Source: CAZLQF01 sp964561545
GTDB lineage: Bacteria; Bacteroidota; Bacteroidia; CAILMK01; CAYYUA01
Length of the DNA: 64,000 bases
Assembly: GCA_964561545.1 (NCBI GenBank)
Contig: CAZLQF010000012.1
Span: forward strand, 1 to 64,000
Direction of reading: 5' to 3'
Below, piece after piece: positions 34,166 to 42,837 of this stretch; within the stretch, counting starts at the first letter, position 1, and the number at the start of each line of letters is the position of its first letter. The translations under genes were made by a program, and so were the position numbers. The notes under the pieces are model-generated. The model saw nothing but the letters and a program-made list of their open reading frames with translations, made no database searches and was not told the DNA's origin.

Positions 34166-34807
34166 ATGGACAAGATAGAATTAAAAATTCTTGGAATATC
34201 ATCAGGACATAGTTCTGCATCTTATACTTTAATACTCGAAGAGCAGGAAGGCGATCGAAAATTACCAGTAGTTATTGGTGCTTTCGAAGCTCAAGCCATT
34301 GCCATTCAAATCGAGAAAATCCAGCCACCCAGACCTATGACCCACGACCTTTTCAGGAACATGGCAGATGCTTTTAGCATAACCGTGGATGAAATTGTTG
34401 TTCATAAACTTGAAGAAGGCGTTTTCTACGCCAATATCAGTTGTAAAGATAATGATGGGCATACCCACGATGTAGATGCCCGAACTTCGGATGCTATCGC
34501 CATCGGACTGCGTTTCAATTGCCCCATTTATACTTATGAAAGCATTATGAATGAGGCGGGTATTTACCTCAGTGAATCCGAAGCAACCAGCAGTCTACAA
34601 TCAGAAACCCCAGGAGCCGGTATTGAGCCTGAAGGTGAGGAAGAGGAAGAAGAAGAGGAATCAACCAAAAATGTTAGCCTTTCAGATTTAGAGCTTGATG
34701 AGCTTAAAAAGCGCTTAGACAAAGCCATTGAATCCGAAGATTACATTCAGGCTGCTCAGATCCGTGACGAAATCAATAAACGCGAAGGTGGTTCCCCCAC
34801 GGAGTAA
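34166..34807 (+). CDS. Bifunctional nuclease family protein with UVR motif
   Basis: A 213-residue protein. Residues 1-130 form the bifunctional nuclease domain (DUF151): LPVVIGAFEAQAIAIQIE and ARTSDAIAIGLRFNCPIY are the family signatures. An acidic Glu-rich linker (about 148-165) joins it to a C-terminal UvrB/UvrC (UVR) helix pair, LDELKKRLDKAIESEDYIQAAQIRDEI. The plant and bacterial homologues have been reported to cleave nucleic acids, but the cellular role is unsettled; the UVR motif suggests binding to a partner such as Clp or Uvr proteins. It follows etfA by 18 bases. Confidence 0.9.
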   Translation: MDKIELKILGISSGHSSASYTLILEEQEGDRKLPVVIGAFEAQAIAIQIEKIQPPRPMTHDLFRNMADAFSITVDEIVVHKLEEGVFYANISCKDNDGHTHDVDARTSDAIAIGLRFNCPIYTYESIMNEAGIYLSESEATSSLQSETPGAGIEPEGEEEEEEEESTKNVSLSDLELDELKKRLDKAIESEDYIQAAQIRDEINKREGGSPTE

Positions 34808-34978
34808 ATAAGACCTTTGAACGAAATACATTAAGCATTGGACAATTGACGGTTGGTAACCGAACAGCAAATAAATGCATTAAAAAACTTAAAATAAGTG
34901 GTGATGAATAGCTTAGCATTTAGCTTGCCAATGGTTAATTAATTAGTAGCTCACTGTCAATTGTTAACCAAATAGTCT

Positions 34979-36445
34979 ATGCGCCTGTCCCTAATTGCAA
35001 TTTTAGCCTCATTAGCTATTGCTGTTAGCATTACTACTGTACAAGCCGATTCCCTGCAAACCGATACCACCCTAACCCATCAAGATACAACTCAAGTTGA
35101 ATCCTCAGAGCAGGACAATGGTTTTGGTGATCTGCTTGGCGCCCAAAAAGCATCTAAATCTTTTGGTACCATTATCAATGATATATTCAGGGGATTATTG
35201 GGCTTAGGCTCCTTGGTATTTATTGCGTTTCTTTTAAGCGATAATAAAAGACGTATTGATTGGAAACTGGTAGTTATTGGTGTAGCACTGCAAATTAGCT
35301 TCGCACTTTTGGTACTTAAAGTAGACCTTGCAAGGTACGCCCTTAACGATGTATCCAGTTTTTTCGTTACTTTGCTTGACTTTTCTCAGGAAGGAGCTGA
35401 ATTTTTGTTTGGCAAAGAGCTTACACAACAATATGTAGCATTCCGGATTTTACCGACCATCATCTTTTTTTCAGCCCTTACTTCAATTTTTTATTACCTT
35501 AATGTTTTACAGTGGATCGTTTACGGATTTGCTTGGCTAATGAGGAAAACGATGCGTTTATCAGGAGCTGAAAGTCTATCCGCTGCTGCTAATGTTTTTA
35601 TTGGACAAACCGAAGCGCCTTTGATGGTCAAACCTTATATTGACAAAATGACAAGGTCAGAAATTATGGCACTTATGACGGGGGGTATGGCCACCATAGC
35701 CGGTGGTGTTTTAGCTGCCTACATTGGTTTCTTAGGAGGGCAGAATGATGCCTTGCAGCAATTGTTCGCACGGCATCTATTAACAGCCTCCGTTATGTCA
35801 GCCCCTGCTGCGCTTTTGGTAGCCAAGATCATGATCCCTGAAACGCAAAATGTTGATAAACAACTATTAATTTCAGGTGAATCACAAGGAACCAACCTGC
35901 TTGATGCTATTTCTTATGGCACCACACAAGGACTTAGGCTTGCTGTTAATGTTGGTGCCATGTTGTTGGTCTTTTTAGCGCTCATGGCTTTTTTAAACTA
36001 CATTTTTGAAAATTGGATCGGAGCTACTCTTGGCATCAATGATAACATTAATGAATTTACTGATGGAAGGTTCTCAGGTTTAACCATCCAATTCATCCTT
36101 GGGTATATTTTTGCCCCATTGGCATGGTTGATTGGGGTTCCGCCCAATGATCTACTATTGGTAGGGCAATTATTGGGTGAAAAAACTGCTATCAATGAAT
36201 TTATAGCTTACAAGTCCTTAGCTTCTATGAATGATGCCGGAATGCTTACCCGCAAATCCATGATCATTGCTACTTATGCTTTATGTGGATTTGCCAATTT
36301 TGGCTCCATTGGCATTCAAATAGGTGGAATTGGCGCTATAGCACCTTCCAAACGTCCAACCTTATCTCAATTAGGTATTAAAGCTTTGATTGGAGGCACC
36401 ATTGCTTGCTTAATGACAGGTTGCATAGCTGGGATGGTCATATAA
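34979..36445 (+). CDS. CNT-family nucleoside transporter
   Basis: A concentrative nucleoside transporter (NupC/CNT), 488 residues, importing nucleosides with Na+ or H+. The family core is clear: FIGQTEAPLMVKPYI, MTRSEIMALMTGGMATIAGGVLAAYIG, and NEFIAYKSLASM near the C-terminus, each with the conserved residues of the substrate site. Unusually it starts with a signal-like sequence (MRLSLIAILASLAIAVSI..., to about residue 23) followed by a Thr/Gln/Asp-rich loop of 50 residues before the first core helix. Its last eight bases overlap the convergent HsdR_N gene. The deoxynucleoside kinase at 20342 could act on imported substrates. Confidence 0.92.
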   Translation: MRLSLIAILASLAIAVSITTVQADSLQTDTTLTHQDTTQVESSEQDNGFGDLLGAQKASKSFGTIINDIFRGLLGLGSLVFIAFLLSDNKRRIDWKLVVIGVALQISFALLVLKVDLARYALNDVSSFFVTLLDFSQEGAEFLFGKELTQQYVAFRILPTIIFFSALTSIFYYLNVLQWIVYGFAWLMRKTMRLSGAESLSAAANVFIGQTEAPLMVKPYIDKMTRSEIMALMTGGMATIAGGVLAAYIGFLGGQNDALQQLFARHLLTASVMSAPAALLVAKIMIPETQNVDKQLLISGESQGTNLLDAISYGTTQGLRLAVNVGAMLLVFLALMAFLNYIFENWIGATLGINDNINEFTDGRFSGLTIQFILGYIFAPLAWLIGVPPNDLLLVGQLLGEKTAINEFIAYKSLASMNDAGMLTRKSMIIATYALCGFANFGSIGIQIGGIGAIAPSKRPTLSQLGIKALIGGTIACLMTGCIAGMVI

Positions 36446-36896
36446 AGCTTTGCATCTCCTCAAAATCAGGAAAATTGGTTAGCTTTTCATAGATGCCTTC
36501 TTTGTTTCTACAAGCAAATTGATGTTCTACTCCATTGGTAACACCTATAATTGGAACCTTAAGGGCTGCGTTATAAGTAATTACCTGGAAAAAAACATCT
36601 TCATTCACACTTTCAGTGCTGGCTTTGCATTCAATTAGTAATAAAGGCCTTCCATTTCTTCCATATATCAAAATGTCAGCCCGTTTTTTCATTTGATTGT
36701 AGGATAAGATGGCCTCTTGTTTCATCAAAGCCTGCGGAACACCTTTTCGGTATCGTAAAAAATTTACAAAATGCTGTCTGACCCATTCTTCCGGTGTTAA
36801 AAGCAGATATTTGCACCTCAGATCATCGTAAATGTAGAGCTTTTCTCCTTCATTTTTTAACTTGAAATCATATTCTGGGAGATTCAATTTGAGCAT
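36438..36896 (-). CDS. Stand-alone HsdR_N (PD-(D/E)xK) domain protein
   Basis: A 152-residue protein equivalent to the N-terminal domain of type I restriction enzyme R subunits, without motor or target domains. The nuclease-fold core is visible as RADILIYGRNGRPLLLIECKA, which has the Asp and the Glu-x-Lys of the PD-(D/E)xK superfamily. It is not part of a restriction system: no hsdM or hsdS is present. Such single-domain proteins are widespread in Bacteroidota, often near holA, which lies 4.3 kb away here. The start is the ATG at 36896; a TTG three codons upstream is possible. Function unknown. Confidence 0.82.
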   Translation of the reverse strand: MLKLNLPEYDFKLKNEGEKLYIYDDLRCKYLLLTPEEWVRQHFVNFLRYRKGVPQALMKQEAILSYNQMKKRADILIYGRNGRPLLLIECKASTESVNEDVFFQVITYNAALKVPIIGVTNGVEHQFACRNKEGIYEKLTNFPDFEEMQSFI

Positions 36897-37007
36897 GAAC
36901 TTCAATTTAACCTCATTGTAAAAAATATTAATTAGCTAATTATGTAACCTCTTCGACATTTATTTAGTGTAAAAATCCTCAGAATTGTAATTTAAAAGCA
37001 TTAAAGT

Positions 37008-37712
37008 TTGGGTAATACCGCCATATTTCTTTTCATACGTGATCCAAAAGAGGAGGCAAAAAATAAGCATTTTGCCGGTGAAGGTCGTTTGGGGCAAAGC
37101 CAAAACATTGCCCAAGCTTTGAACCAACATGCCCTGAACTTAATCAAAAAAACCGACCTACCTTACTACATCCTTACTTCCAAGGACCAACAAGGTAACG
37201 ATTTTAGTGAAAAATTTACCAATGCATTTTTAGAAATATTTAATAAAGGCTACGATAAGGTCATTGCACTGGGTAATGACCACCCGGAACTGAGTTCAGC
37301 TAAAATACAAGCAGGAGCCGATTATTTGAGGGATTATGACCAAGTGGTTGGTCCGGCAAAGGATGGGGGTCTGTATTTAATAGGAATGCATTTTCATTCT
37401 TTTGCAATCCATCAATTCAGGAATTTACCTTGGCAAACAGGTCGGCTTTATGATGCATTCAGCCAATTAGCAGCTTCGAACCAAAACTCCTGTAAGGTCC
37501 TGGAGCCGCTTAAGGATGCTGACAATTATTGGCAACTTCAAGCCATCCTTACTCATTTAAGGGCCAGGCTTAATTACCAGCAACTTTACCAGCTTATTAC
37601 CAGCATTCTTGCCTCCATTGAGGTTAGGCTTATTGAATTTACCCAAAAGCATAATTATCAATACGCTCCCCTACCTTTTGACCTCAGAGGTCCTCCCATT
37701 GAGCATAGTTAA
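37008..37712 (+). CDS. DUF2064 glycosyltransferase-like protein (TTG start)
   Basis: A 234-residue protein of the DUF2064/TIGR04282 group, which has a nucleotide-diphospho-sugar transferase-like fold. Visible family segments are FAGEGRLGQSQNIAQAL in place of the usual KTRL/LA pocket, VIALGNDHPELSSAKI (usually GSDxPxL) and VVGPAKDGGLYLIGM, the most conserved block. The only reasonable start is TTG at 37008, since a stop codon lies two codons upstream and no ATG follows before the conserved region. Some relatives are annotated as arsenosugar glycosyltransferases; that substrate is not supported here by neighbours. It precedes the TonB receptor by 62 bases. Confidence 0.78.
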   Translation: MGNTAIFLFIRDPKEEAKNKHFAGEGRLGQSQNIAQALNQHALNLIKKTDLPYYILTSKDQQGNDFSEKFTNAFLEIFNKGYDKVIALGNDHPELSSAKIQAGADYLRDYDQVVGPAKDGGLYLIGMHFHSFAIHQFRNLPWQTGRLYDAFSQLAASNQNSCKVLEPLKDADNYWQLQAILTHLRARLNYQQLYQLITSILASIEVRLIEFTQKHNYQYAPLPFDLRGPPIEHS

Positions 37713-37774
37713 CTCCTTGATCGATAAGGTATTCTTATCCATTTTCTAATTGTTCAATTAAAAACAGGAAAACT

Positions 37775-40700
37775 ATGTTCAAGCAAATTATACCATTTAT
37801 ACTTTTCATAATACTAATTAGCTCAAAAATTTACGCGCAAGGGATAAGCACCGGGAGCATATCCGGCCAAATTAACAACCAAGAAGAAAAACCCTTGGTA
37901 GATGCTAATGTTGTTGCCATTCACCAACCCAGCAAGACCGAATACAGTACCATTAGCAGGAATAATGGACGGTACAACCTACCAAATCTTAGGATTGGTG
38001 GGCCTTATACTTTAAAAATATCTTATGTGGGGTATCAGAAAGTAGTCAGGGATTCCATCTACGTTGATCTTGGCCAAAATCGATTGATTTCGGTTGAAAT
38101 GGCTAAAAAAGCCAACCAAATGCAGGAAGTCGAGGTAGTGGGTCAAAAAGACCCATATGAAGATGCTTCAGCAGGTGTTAATACCAACATTAGTGAAGAT
38201 GATTTAAACAACCTTCCCTCACTTAATAGAAGTTTTAAAGAATTTACACGTTTAACCCCGCAAAAAGGCAAAGGTTTAAGTTTTGCTGGCCGGAACAAAT
38301 TTTACAACAACCTAACTGTGGATGGGTCATTGCTGAACAACTCCTTTGGCTTAGCTACGCTGCCCGGAGGTCAAACCAATGCACAGCCTTTAAGCCTTGA
38401 TGCTATTCAAAGTGTCAACGTAGCACTTTCCCCTTATGATGTAACCCAATCAGGATTCACTGGTTCGGGAATTAATTTGGTAACCCGCAGTGGTAGCAAT
38501 CAATTCAAGGGTTCGGTTTATTCCTATTTCAGGTCGGCTGAGCTGGTTGGAAATAAAGTTGATGAGGCACAACTTGAAACGAAAGATTTTAACCGGCAGC
38601 AATATGGTTTTAGGGCCAGCGGGCCCATTGTTGAGGATGAATTATTCTTTTTTGTTAATGCAGAAATAACCAACCGCACTGAACCAGCTTCAGAGTTTAA
38701 AGCCCAAAGGCCGGGATTGAGTGGTGATGATGTTGCCAGTGTTAAAGCTTCCAAACTTGAGAAACTAAGGGATTTTCTAATTGAAAATTACGACTACGAT
38801 CCTGGAAGATTTGAAGATTACAACTATAACACGGCCAGCGAAAAGGTATTGTTGAAACTGGACTGGAACATCAATAACCAGCACAAATTAAGTTTCCGCT
38901 ACAATAGCATGTTTTCCAGGAAAGATCGCCCTTATTTTGATGCAAACTCCGGTGATCAAAACACTTTACCGTTTGAAAATTCAGCCTATGTGCAGCATAA
39001 CAATTTGCACTCCGGAATTGCGAGGCTATCCAGTAATTTTGGAGGTGATTTGTCCAATAAACTGACCCTTGGTTTTACAGCCTTGCGGGATTTTCGTGAA
39101 ATAAAAGGTGAGCCTTTTCCATCTGTAGTGATCGGCACTAACCGGGAAGATGCCACCACTATACTTGGTGTGGATCCCTTTTCAGGTAAAAATGCTGTGG
39201 ACCAAAACATTTTGCAACTATCTAATAATCTGAAAATTTACGAAGGTAATCACACCATCACCATTGGTACTTCCAACCGCTTGTTTGACTTTAACAACTT
39301 GTTTGTAGACTATTTTCATGGTCATTATCAATTTAATAATGTTGAAGATTTTTACGAAAGTGCCCAAAACGACACCAGTACTGCCTCAGCTTACCAACTT
39401 AAGTATTCAGTGGATGAAAACGAACCTGCTCCTACTGTGGAAATGCGAGCACTACAGTTGGGATTTTATGCCCAAGATCAATGGCAGCCTACCGACCATT
39501 TAAAAGTTACCGGAGGCTTGCGGGTAGACATCCCCTTTTACCCCGTCAATCTTCCGGAAAATAAAGATGTAGAACAAATGACTTTCAAAAATGGCCGCAA
39601 AATTGATGTTAGTGAATTGCCAGATCCTAAGCCCTTGTGGTCGCCAAGGTTGGGCTTTAGTTACCGTTTTGGCCAAGAACGGCAATTTCAACTAAGTGGA
39701 GGCAGTGGCATTTTCACAGGAAGGCCGAGGTTTGTATGGCTTGCCAATCAAGCAGGCAATACCGGCACCAGGTTTGGGGAAATCTTTGAATTCGGACCTT
39801 CTGACAAACCTTTTACTCCTAACAGAAGGGCTCACATACCCAATAATCGATCGGTTCCTGATGTGGTAGAGATTAATAAAACTTCCGATGATTTCAAATT
39901 TCCACAAGTTTGGCGATCTAGTTTTGGATTTGATTATAAATTGCCATTGGCCGACATTATTGCTACAACTGAATTTGTTTATTCAGAGGACATTAACGCT
40001 GTTCAACATAAAGACGTGAACCTTAATGACCCCAATAGTCGACTGAACAATCCTGGTGGAGTTAAATTTGGTCCTGATCCTGAAGATAGAAAGATCAATG
40101 ATGGTATTTCTAATGCATTTTTAATGAGTAATACTTCCAAAGGTCGACAATTCAATGCCACCTTTGGTCTGAAGAAACCACTCGATAACGGCATTACCGC
40201 ACAAGCTGCCTATACCTTTGGGCATGCCAAAGATCTTACCAGTAATCCAAATTCAATCTCCTATTTTGCATGGGGGCGTAACCCTACGCACCGAAGCCCT
40301 AACAATTTAGAGGTCAGCACATCCCGCTATGAGATCAAGAACAGAGTGATAGGTGCGCTTTCCTACACTTTTGATTATGCCGAGCATTTTGAAACAACCA
40401 TTTCTGTTGTCTATACAGGTCGCACTGGTTCAAGGTACTCTTACGTTTACGCTGGCGATGTAAATAATGATGGTATTTTCATCAACAACGATTTAATGTA
40501 TGTACCGGAATATCCATTTGAAATTAACCTGGTGCCTAATGGAGAAGAAGATACCCGTTCAAGTCGAGAAATATGGAAACAAGTAGATAATTACATTGAA
40601 CAAGACGAATATCTTAATGAAAACAGGGGCGAATATGTAGAGCGCAATGGCCCTCACCTACCCTGGCACAACCAGTTTGACCTCAAAATAATGCAGGATT

Positions 40701-40975
40701 TTTACCTGGATGCCAATAATGGCGACCAACATACTTTACAAGTAAGTCTGGACCTCATCAACATAGGCAATTTCATTAATTCCAAATGGGGAATACGCAA
40801 ACAAGTTCAGAACCGTAGCTTCCTCACGTTTCAAGGTTATAATAATGACAATGAACCCCAATACAGCTTTCCACTTAAATCCAATGGAGAACCGCTCCAA
40901 GAAACTTTCAGGAACAGCTTAAGCCTTGAATCCAGGTGGCGAGCCCAAATCGGCATCCGGTATTTGTTCAATTAG
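37775..40975 (+). CDS. TonB-dependent outer-membrane receptor
   Basis: A 1066-residue receptor with a signal peptide (to about residue 21, SKIYAQ), an N-terminal carboxypeptidase-regulatory-like domain (SGQINNQEEKPLVDANVVAI to about 110), a plug domain with FAGRNKFYNNLTVDGS and GFTGSGINLVTRSGSNQFKGSVY, and a large barrel ending in an aromatic strand (AQIGIRYLFN, with Phe as the penultimate residue). There is no SusD-like gene next to it, so polysaccharide uptake of the Sus type is unlikely. The substrate is unknown; this subgroup is often annotated as OmpA-related or oar-like adhesion receptor. The palindromic repeat follows. Confidence 0.9.
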   Translation: MFKQIIPFILFIILISSKIYAQGISTGSISGQINNQEEKPLVDANVVAIHQPSKTEYSTISRNNGRYNLPNLRIGGPYTLKISYVGYQKVVRDSIYVDLGQNRLISVEMAKKANQMQEVEVVGQKDPYEDASAGVNTNISEDDLNNLPSLNRSFKEFTRLTPQKGKGLSFAGRNKFYNNLTVDGSLLNNSFGLATLPGGQTNAQPLSLDAIQSVNVALSPYDVTQSGFTGSGINLVTRSGSNQFKGSVYSYFRSAELVGNKVDEAQLETKDFNRQQYGFRASGPIVEDELFFFVNAEITNRTEPASEFKAQRPGLSGDDVASVKASKLEKLRDFLIENYDYDPGRFEDYNYNTASEKVLLKLDWNINNQHKLSFRYNSMFSRKDRPYFDANSGDQNTLPFENSAYVQHNNLHSGIARLSSNFGGDLSNKLTLGFTALRDFREIKGEPFPSVVIGTNREDATTILGVDPFSGKNAVDQNILQLSNNLKIYEGNHTITIGTSNRLFDFNNLFVDYFHGHYQFNNVEDFYESAQNDTSTASAYQLKYSVDENEPAPTVEMRALQLGFYAQDQWQPTDHLKVTGGLRVDIPFYPVNLPENKDVEQMTFKNGRKIDVSELPDPKPLWSPRLGFSYRFGQERQFQLSGGSGIFTGRPRFVWLANQAGNTGTRFGEIFEFGPSDKPFTPNRRAHIPNNRSVPDVVEINKTSDDFKFPQVWRSSFGFDYKLPLADIIATTEFVYSEDINAVQHKDVNLNDPNSRLNNPGGVKFGPDPEDRKINDGISNAFLMSNTSKGRQFNATFGLKKPLDNGITAQAAYTFGHAKDLTSNPNSISYFAWGRNPTHRSPNNLEVSTSRYEIKNRVIGALSYTFDYAEHFETTISVVYTGRTGSRYSYVYAGDVNNDGIFINNDLMYVPEYPFEINLVPNGEEDTRSSREIWKQVDNYIEQDEYLNENRGEYVERNGPHLPWHNQFDLKIMQDFYLDANNGDQHTLQVSLDLINIGNFINSKWGIRKQVQNRSFLTFQGYNNDNEPQYSFPLKSNGEPLQETFRNSLSLESRWRAQIGIRYLFN

Positions 40976-40984
40976 GTATTTTCT

Positions 40985-41040
40985 CGCAAAGACGGCAAGT
41001 CGCAAAGCTTTAACCCTTTGCGGCTTCGCGCCTTTACGCG
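40985..41040. repeat. Palindromic intergenic repeat, related family
   Basis: An imperfect hairpin. The inner stem is CGCAAAG (41001..41007) and CTTTGCG (41016..41022) around an eight-base loop. The outer arms pair CGCAAAGACG with CGCCTTTACG with two mismatches. The AAAG/CGCAAAG wording matches the pair at 17744 and 17872. It lies 10 bases past the TonB receptor stop and might act as its transcript end, but has no T-run. Confidence 0.65.
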
Positions 41041-41131
41041 CAACTTAATAAGTTTAACTGTAGCATTTGCTTTTTCCTCCTTTTTCCACAATATTGGTAT
41101 AATTAATATCTACCTTGAAGTAGGATTTCTA

Positions 41132-41139
41132 TAGATTTG
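41132..41139 (+). promoter_or_regulatory. Possible holA -7 promoter element
   Basis: TAGATTTG, an exact TAnnTTTG match and identical to the dnaB element, 61 bases before the holA ATG. The -33 half is not evident. Confidence 0.35.
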
Positions 41140-41200
41140 TAAGGTTGGTGATTTTAGATGAAGTTTTCTATATGGCGTAATAAAACAGTGAACCAAGTTC

Positions 41201-42211
41201 ATGGCTGAAAATTCTTACAACGACCTGCTGAAGGCCATTCAAAAAGGCAACCCCGCCCCTGTTTATTTCCTTCATGGAGAGGAATCATATTACATTGATG
41301 TATTAACCGATGCTATTATCAATAATACGCTTGCTGAATCTGAGCGGGATTTTAACCTCAATATTCTATATGGTAAGGACGCTGACATTGACACCATCAA
41401 AAGTCTTGTGAACAAGTATCCGATGATGGCTTCTCGCCAAGTGGTCGTTATCAAGGAAGCCCAGGAGCTTAAACAAATTGAATCACTGCTTAACTACGTT
41501 AAAAAACCGGTGAAAAGTACCGTCCTTATCATTGGCTATAAGCACAAAAAAATGGACAAGCGGACCAAATTCTATAAAACGCTTAAAGACCAGGAATCAG
41601 TACAGCTGTTTGAGAGCAAAAAGATCAGCGAACGAAAAATACGGTATTGGATTACTGAATACCTAAGTGAAAAAGGCTACCAAATTGACGAAAAGGCAGC
41701 CTACCTGCTAAGCGAATACCTTGGCAATGACCTCAAGAAGATCACCAACGAGCTGGATAAGCTTTTACTGGATGATACCATCCAGGGCCAGATAAGCAGT
41801 GAACATATTGAAAAAAACATTGGCATTAGTAAGGATTACAACGTTTTTGAGCTACAAAATGCCCTTGGCAAAAAAGATGTGGTAACCATCACCAAAATTC
41901 TCAATTACTACCGCGCGAATCCTAAGGCCAATCCATTGCCCATGATGACCACCATTTTGTTCAATTATTTCAGCAAATTGTTTGCCCTGCGGCATACCAA
42001 AGGCAGCCAAAAAGAAATTGGCAAAAGCCTGGGCATTCCCGATTTTGCCCTCAATGACCACCTAAAAGCAGCTAATAATTACGATAATAAGCTCGACCAC
42101 GTGTTTGAAATCATCCACGATTTTGACCTCCGAGCACGTGGTATCAACGATGGCGGAAATTCTGAGCCCGAGTTGATGAAAGAAATGGTATATAAGATTG
42201 TTTACCTTTAA
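41201..42211 (+). CDS. holA: DNA polymerase III delta subunit
   Basis: The delta subunit opens the beta clamp in the clamp-loader complex. The 336-residue protein shows the family's N-terminal APVYFLHGEESYYIDVLTDAI (GEE in the degenerate P-loop region), the ASRQVVVIKEAQEL segment and the YLGNDLKKITNELDKLLL helix with the conserved Asn-Asp-Leu, then the C-terminal collar domain (NPLPMMTTILFNYFSKLFAL). It is monocistronic and begins downstream of the palindromic repeat. The stand-alone HsdR_N protein that often accompanies holA in this phylum is 4.3 kb upstream. Confidence 0.95.
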   Translation: MAENSYNDLLKAIQKGNPAPVYFLHGEESYYIDVLTDAIINNTLAESERDFNLNILYGKDADIDTIKSLVNKYPMMASRQVVVIKEAQELKQIESLLNYVKKPVKSTVLIIGYKHKKMDKRTKFYKTLKDQESVQLFESKKISERKIRYWITEYLSEKGYQIDEKAAYLLSEYLGNDLKKITNELDKLLLDDTIQGQISSEHIEKNIGISKDYNVFELQNALGKKDVVTITKILNYYRANPKANPLPMMTTILFNYFSKLFALRHTKGSQKEIGKSLGIPDFALNDHLKAANNYDNKLDHVFEIIHDFDLRARGINDGGNSEPELMKEMVYKIVYL

Positions 42212-42659
42212 GGTGGGTACCTATTAACAATTTTCAATTAGCAATGGAATAAGCAAACCGTCATTCCTTTCCTTAACCAGAACCTGTGAGCATTTGGTTT
42301 TAATTCCTTCCATTAACCAAAAGCACATATTCAGGAGCGACAGCACAAAAACCAACCGGAACCGCCATGCTGAAATTGATTCAGCTTCTGTATTCATTTT
42401 ATATAAATAAATAACAAAAATAGGGGAAACAATAGCAAACAAAAGCTACCTATTACAGAATAAGTTGCGGGGTTAGGGATAGATGACAAAATATAACCAC
42501 CAAGAACTATTAAAAATTTTCCTTGATTGAAATACAGACTGATTAGGTACTAACGAATTTTATAGAAGGCTTACGATTTGATTTTCAAAAAGAAGATACG
42601 TTTGGATGTTAAGTAGATTGCTTCCTTACTTCGAAATGCAAGGATAAAAGCACCATTTG
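42212..42659. other. Spacer between holA and tRNA-Ser
   Basis: A 448-base spacer without a supported gene. A 72-codon minus-strand frame (42224..42442) has a hydrophobic middle but no family resemblance and no plausible start context, so I do not call it. No terminator hairpin or repeat was found. Confidence 0.3.
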
Positions 42660-42746
42660 CGGAGGATGAGGGATTCGAACCCCCGGTCCGCTCGCACGGA
42701 CAACGGTTTTCAAGACCGCCGCATTCGACCGCTCTGCCAATCCTCC
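42660..42746 (-). tRNA. tRNA-Ser (UGA anticodon)
   Basis: On the minus strand the acceptor arms GGAGGAT and ATCCTCC pair fully, with G as discriminator. The anticodon loop reads CTTGAAA with TGA as anticodon, inside the stem GCGGT/ACCGT-like pairing. A long variable arm (GTCCGTGCGAGCGGAC) marks it as class II serine tRNA, and the T-loop is GGGTTCGAATCCC. The length is 87 bases and the 3' CCA is not encoded. Confidence 0.96.
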
Positions 42747-42837
42747 ACTGCAAAAGTAAACAGTTCTTAAACTTTGGCCAAATTGGGTTTTAATGATTGA
42801 AAATTTTATTTTGGCCTGGCATTGGAGGCTGTTGGTG

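Noticed and set aside
36438..36896. Possible remnant of a type I restriction-modification system
   Set aside because: The protein is a complete single domain in a family normally found alone; no hsdM, hsdS or motor fragment is nearby.
42224..42442. 72-codon minus-strand frame
   Set aside because: No family resemblance, no promoter-like element and no conserved composition.
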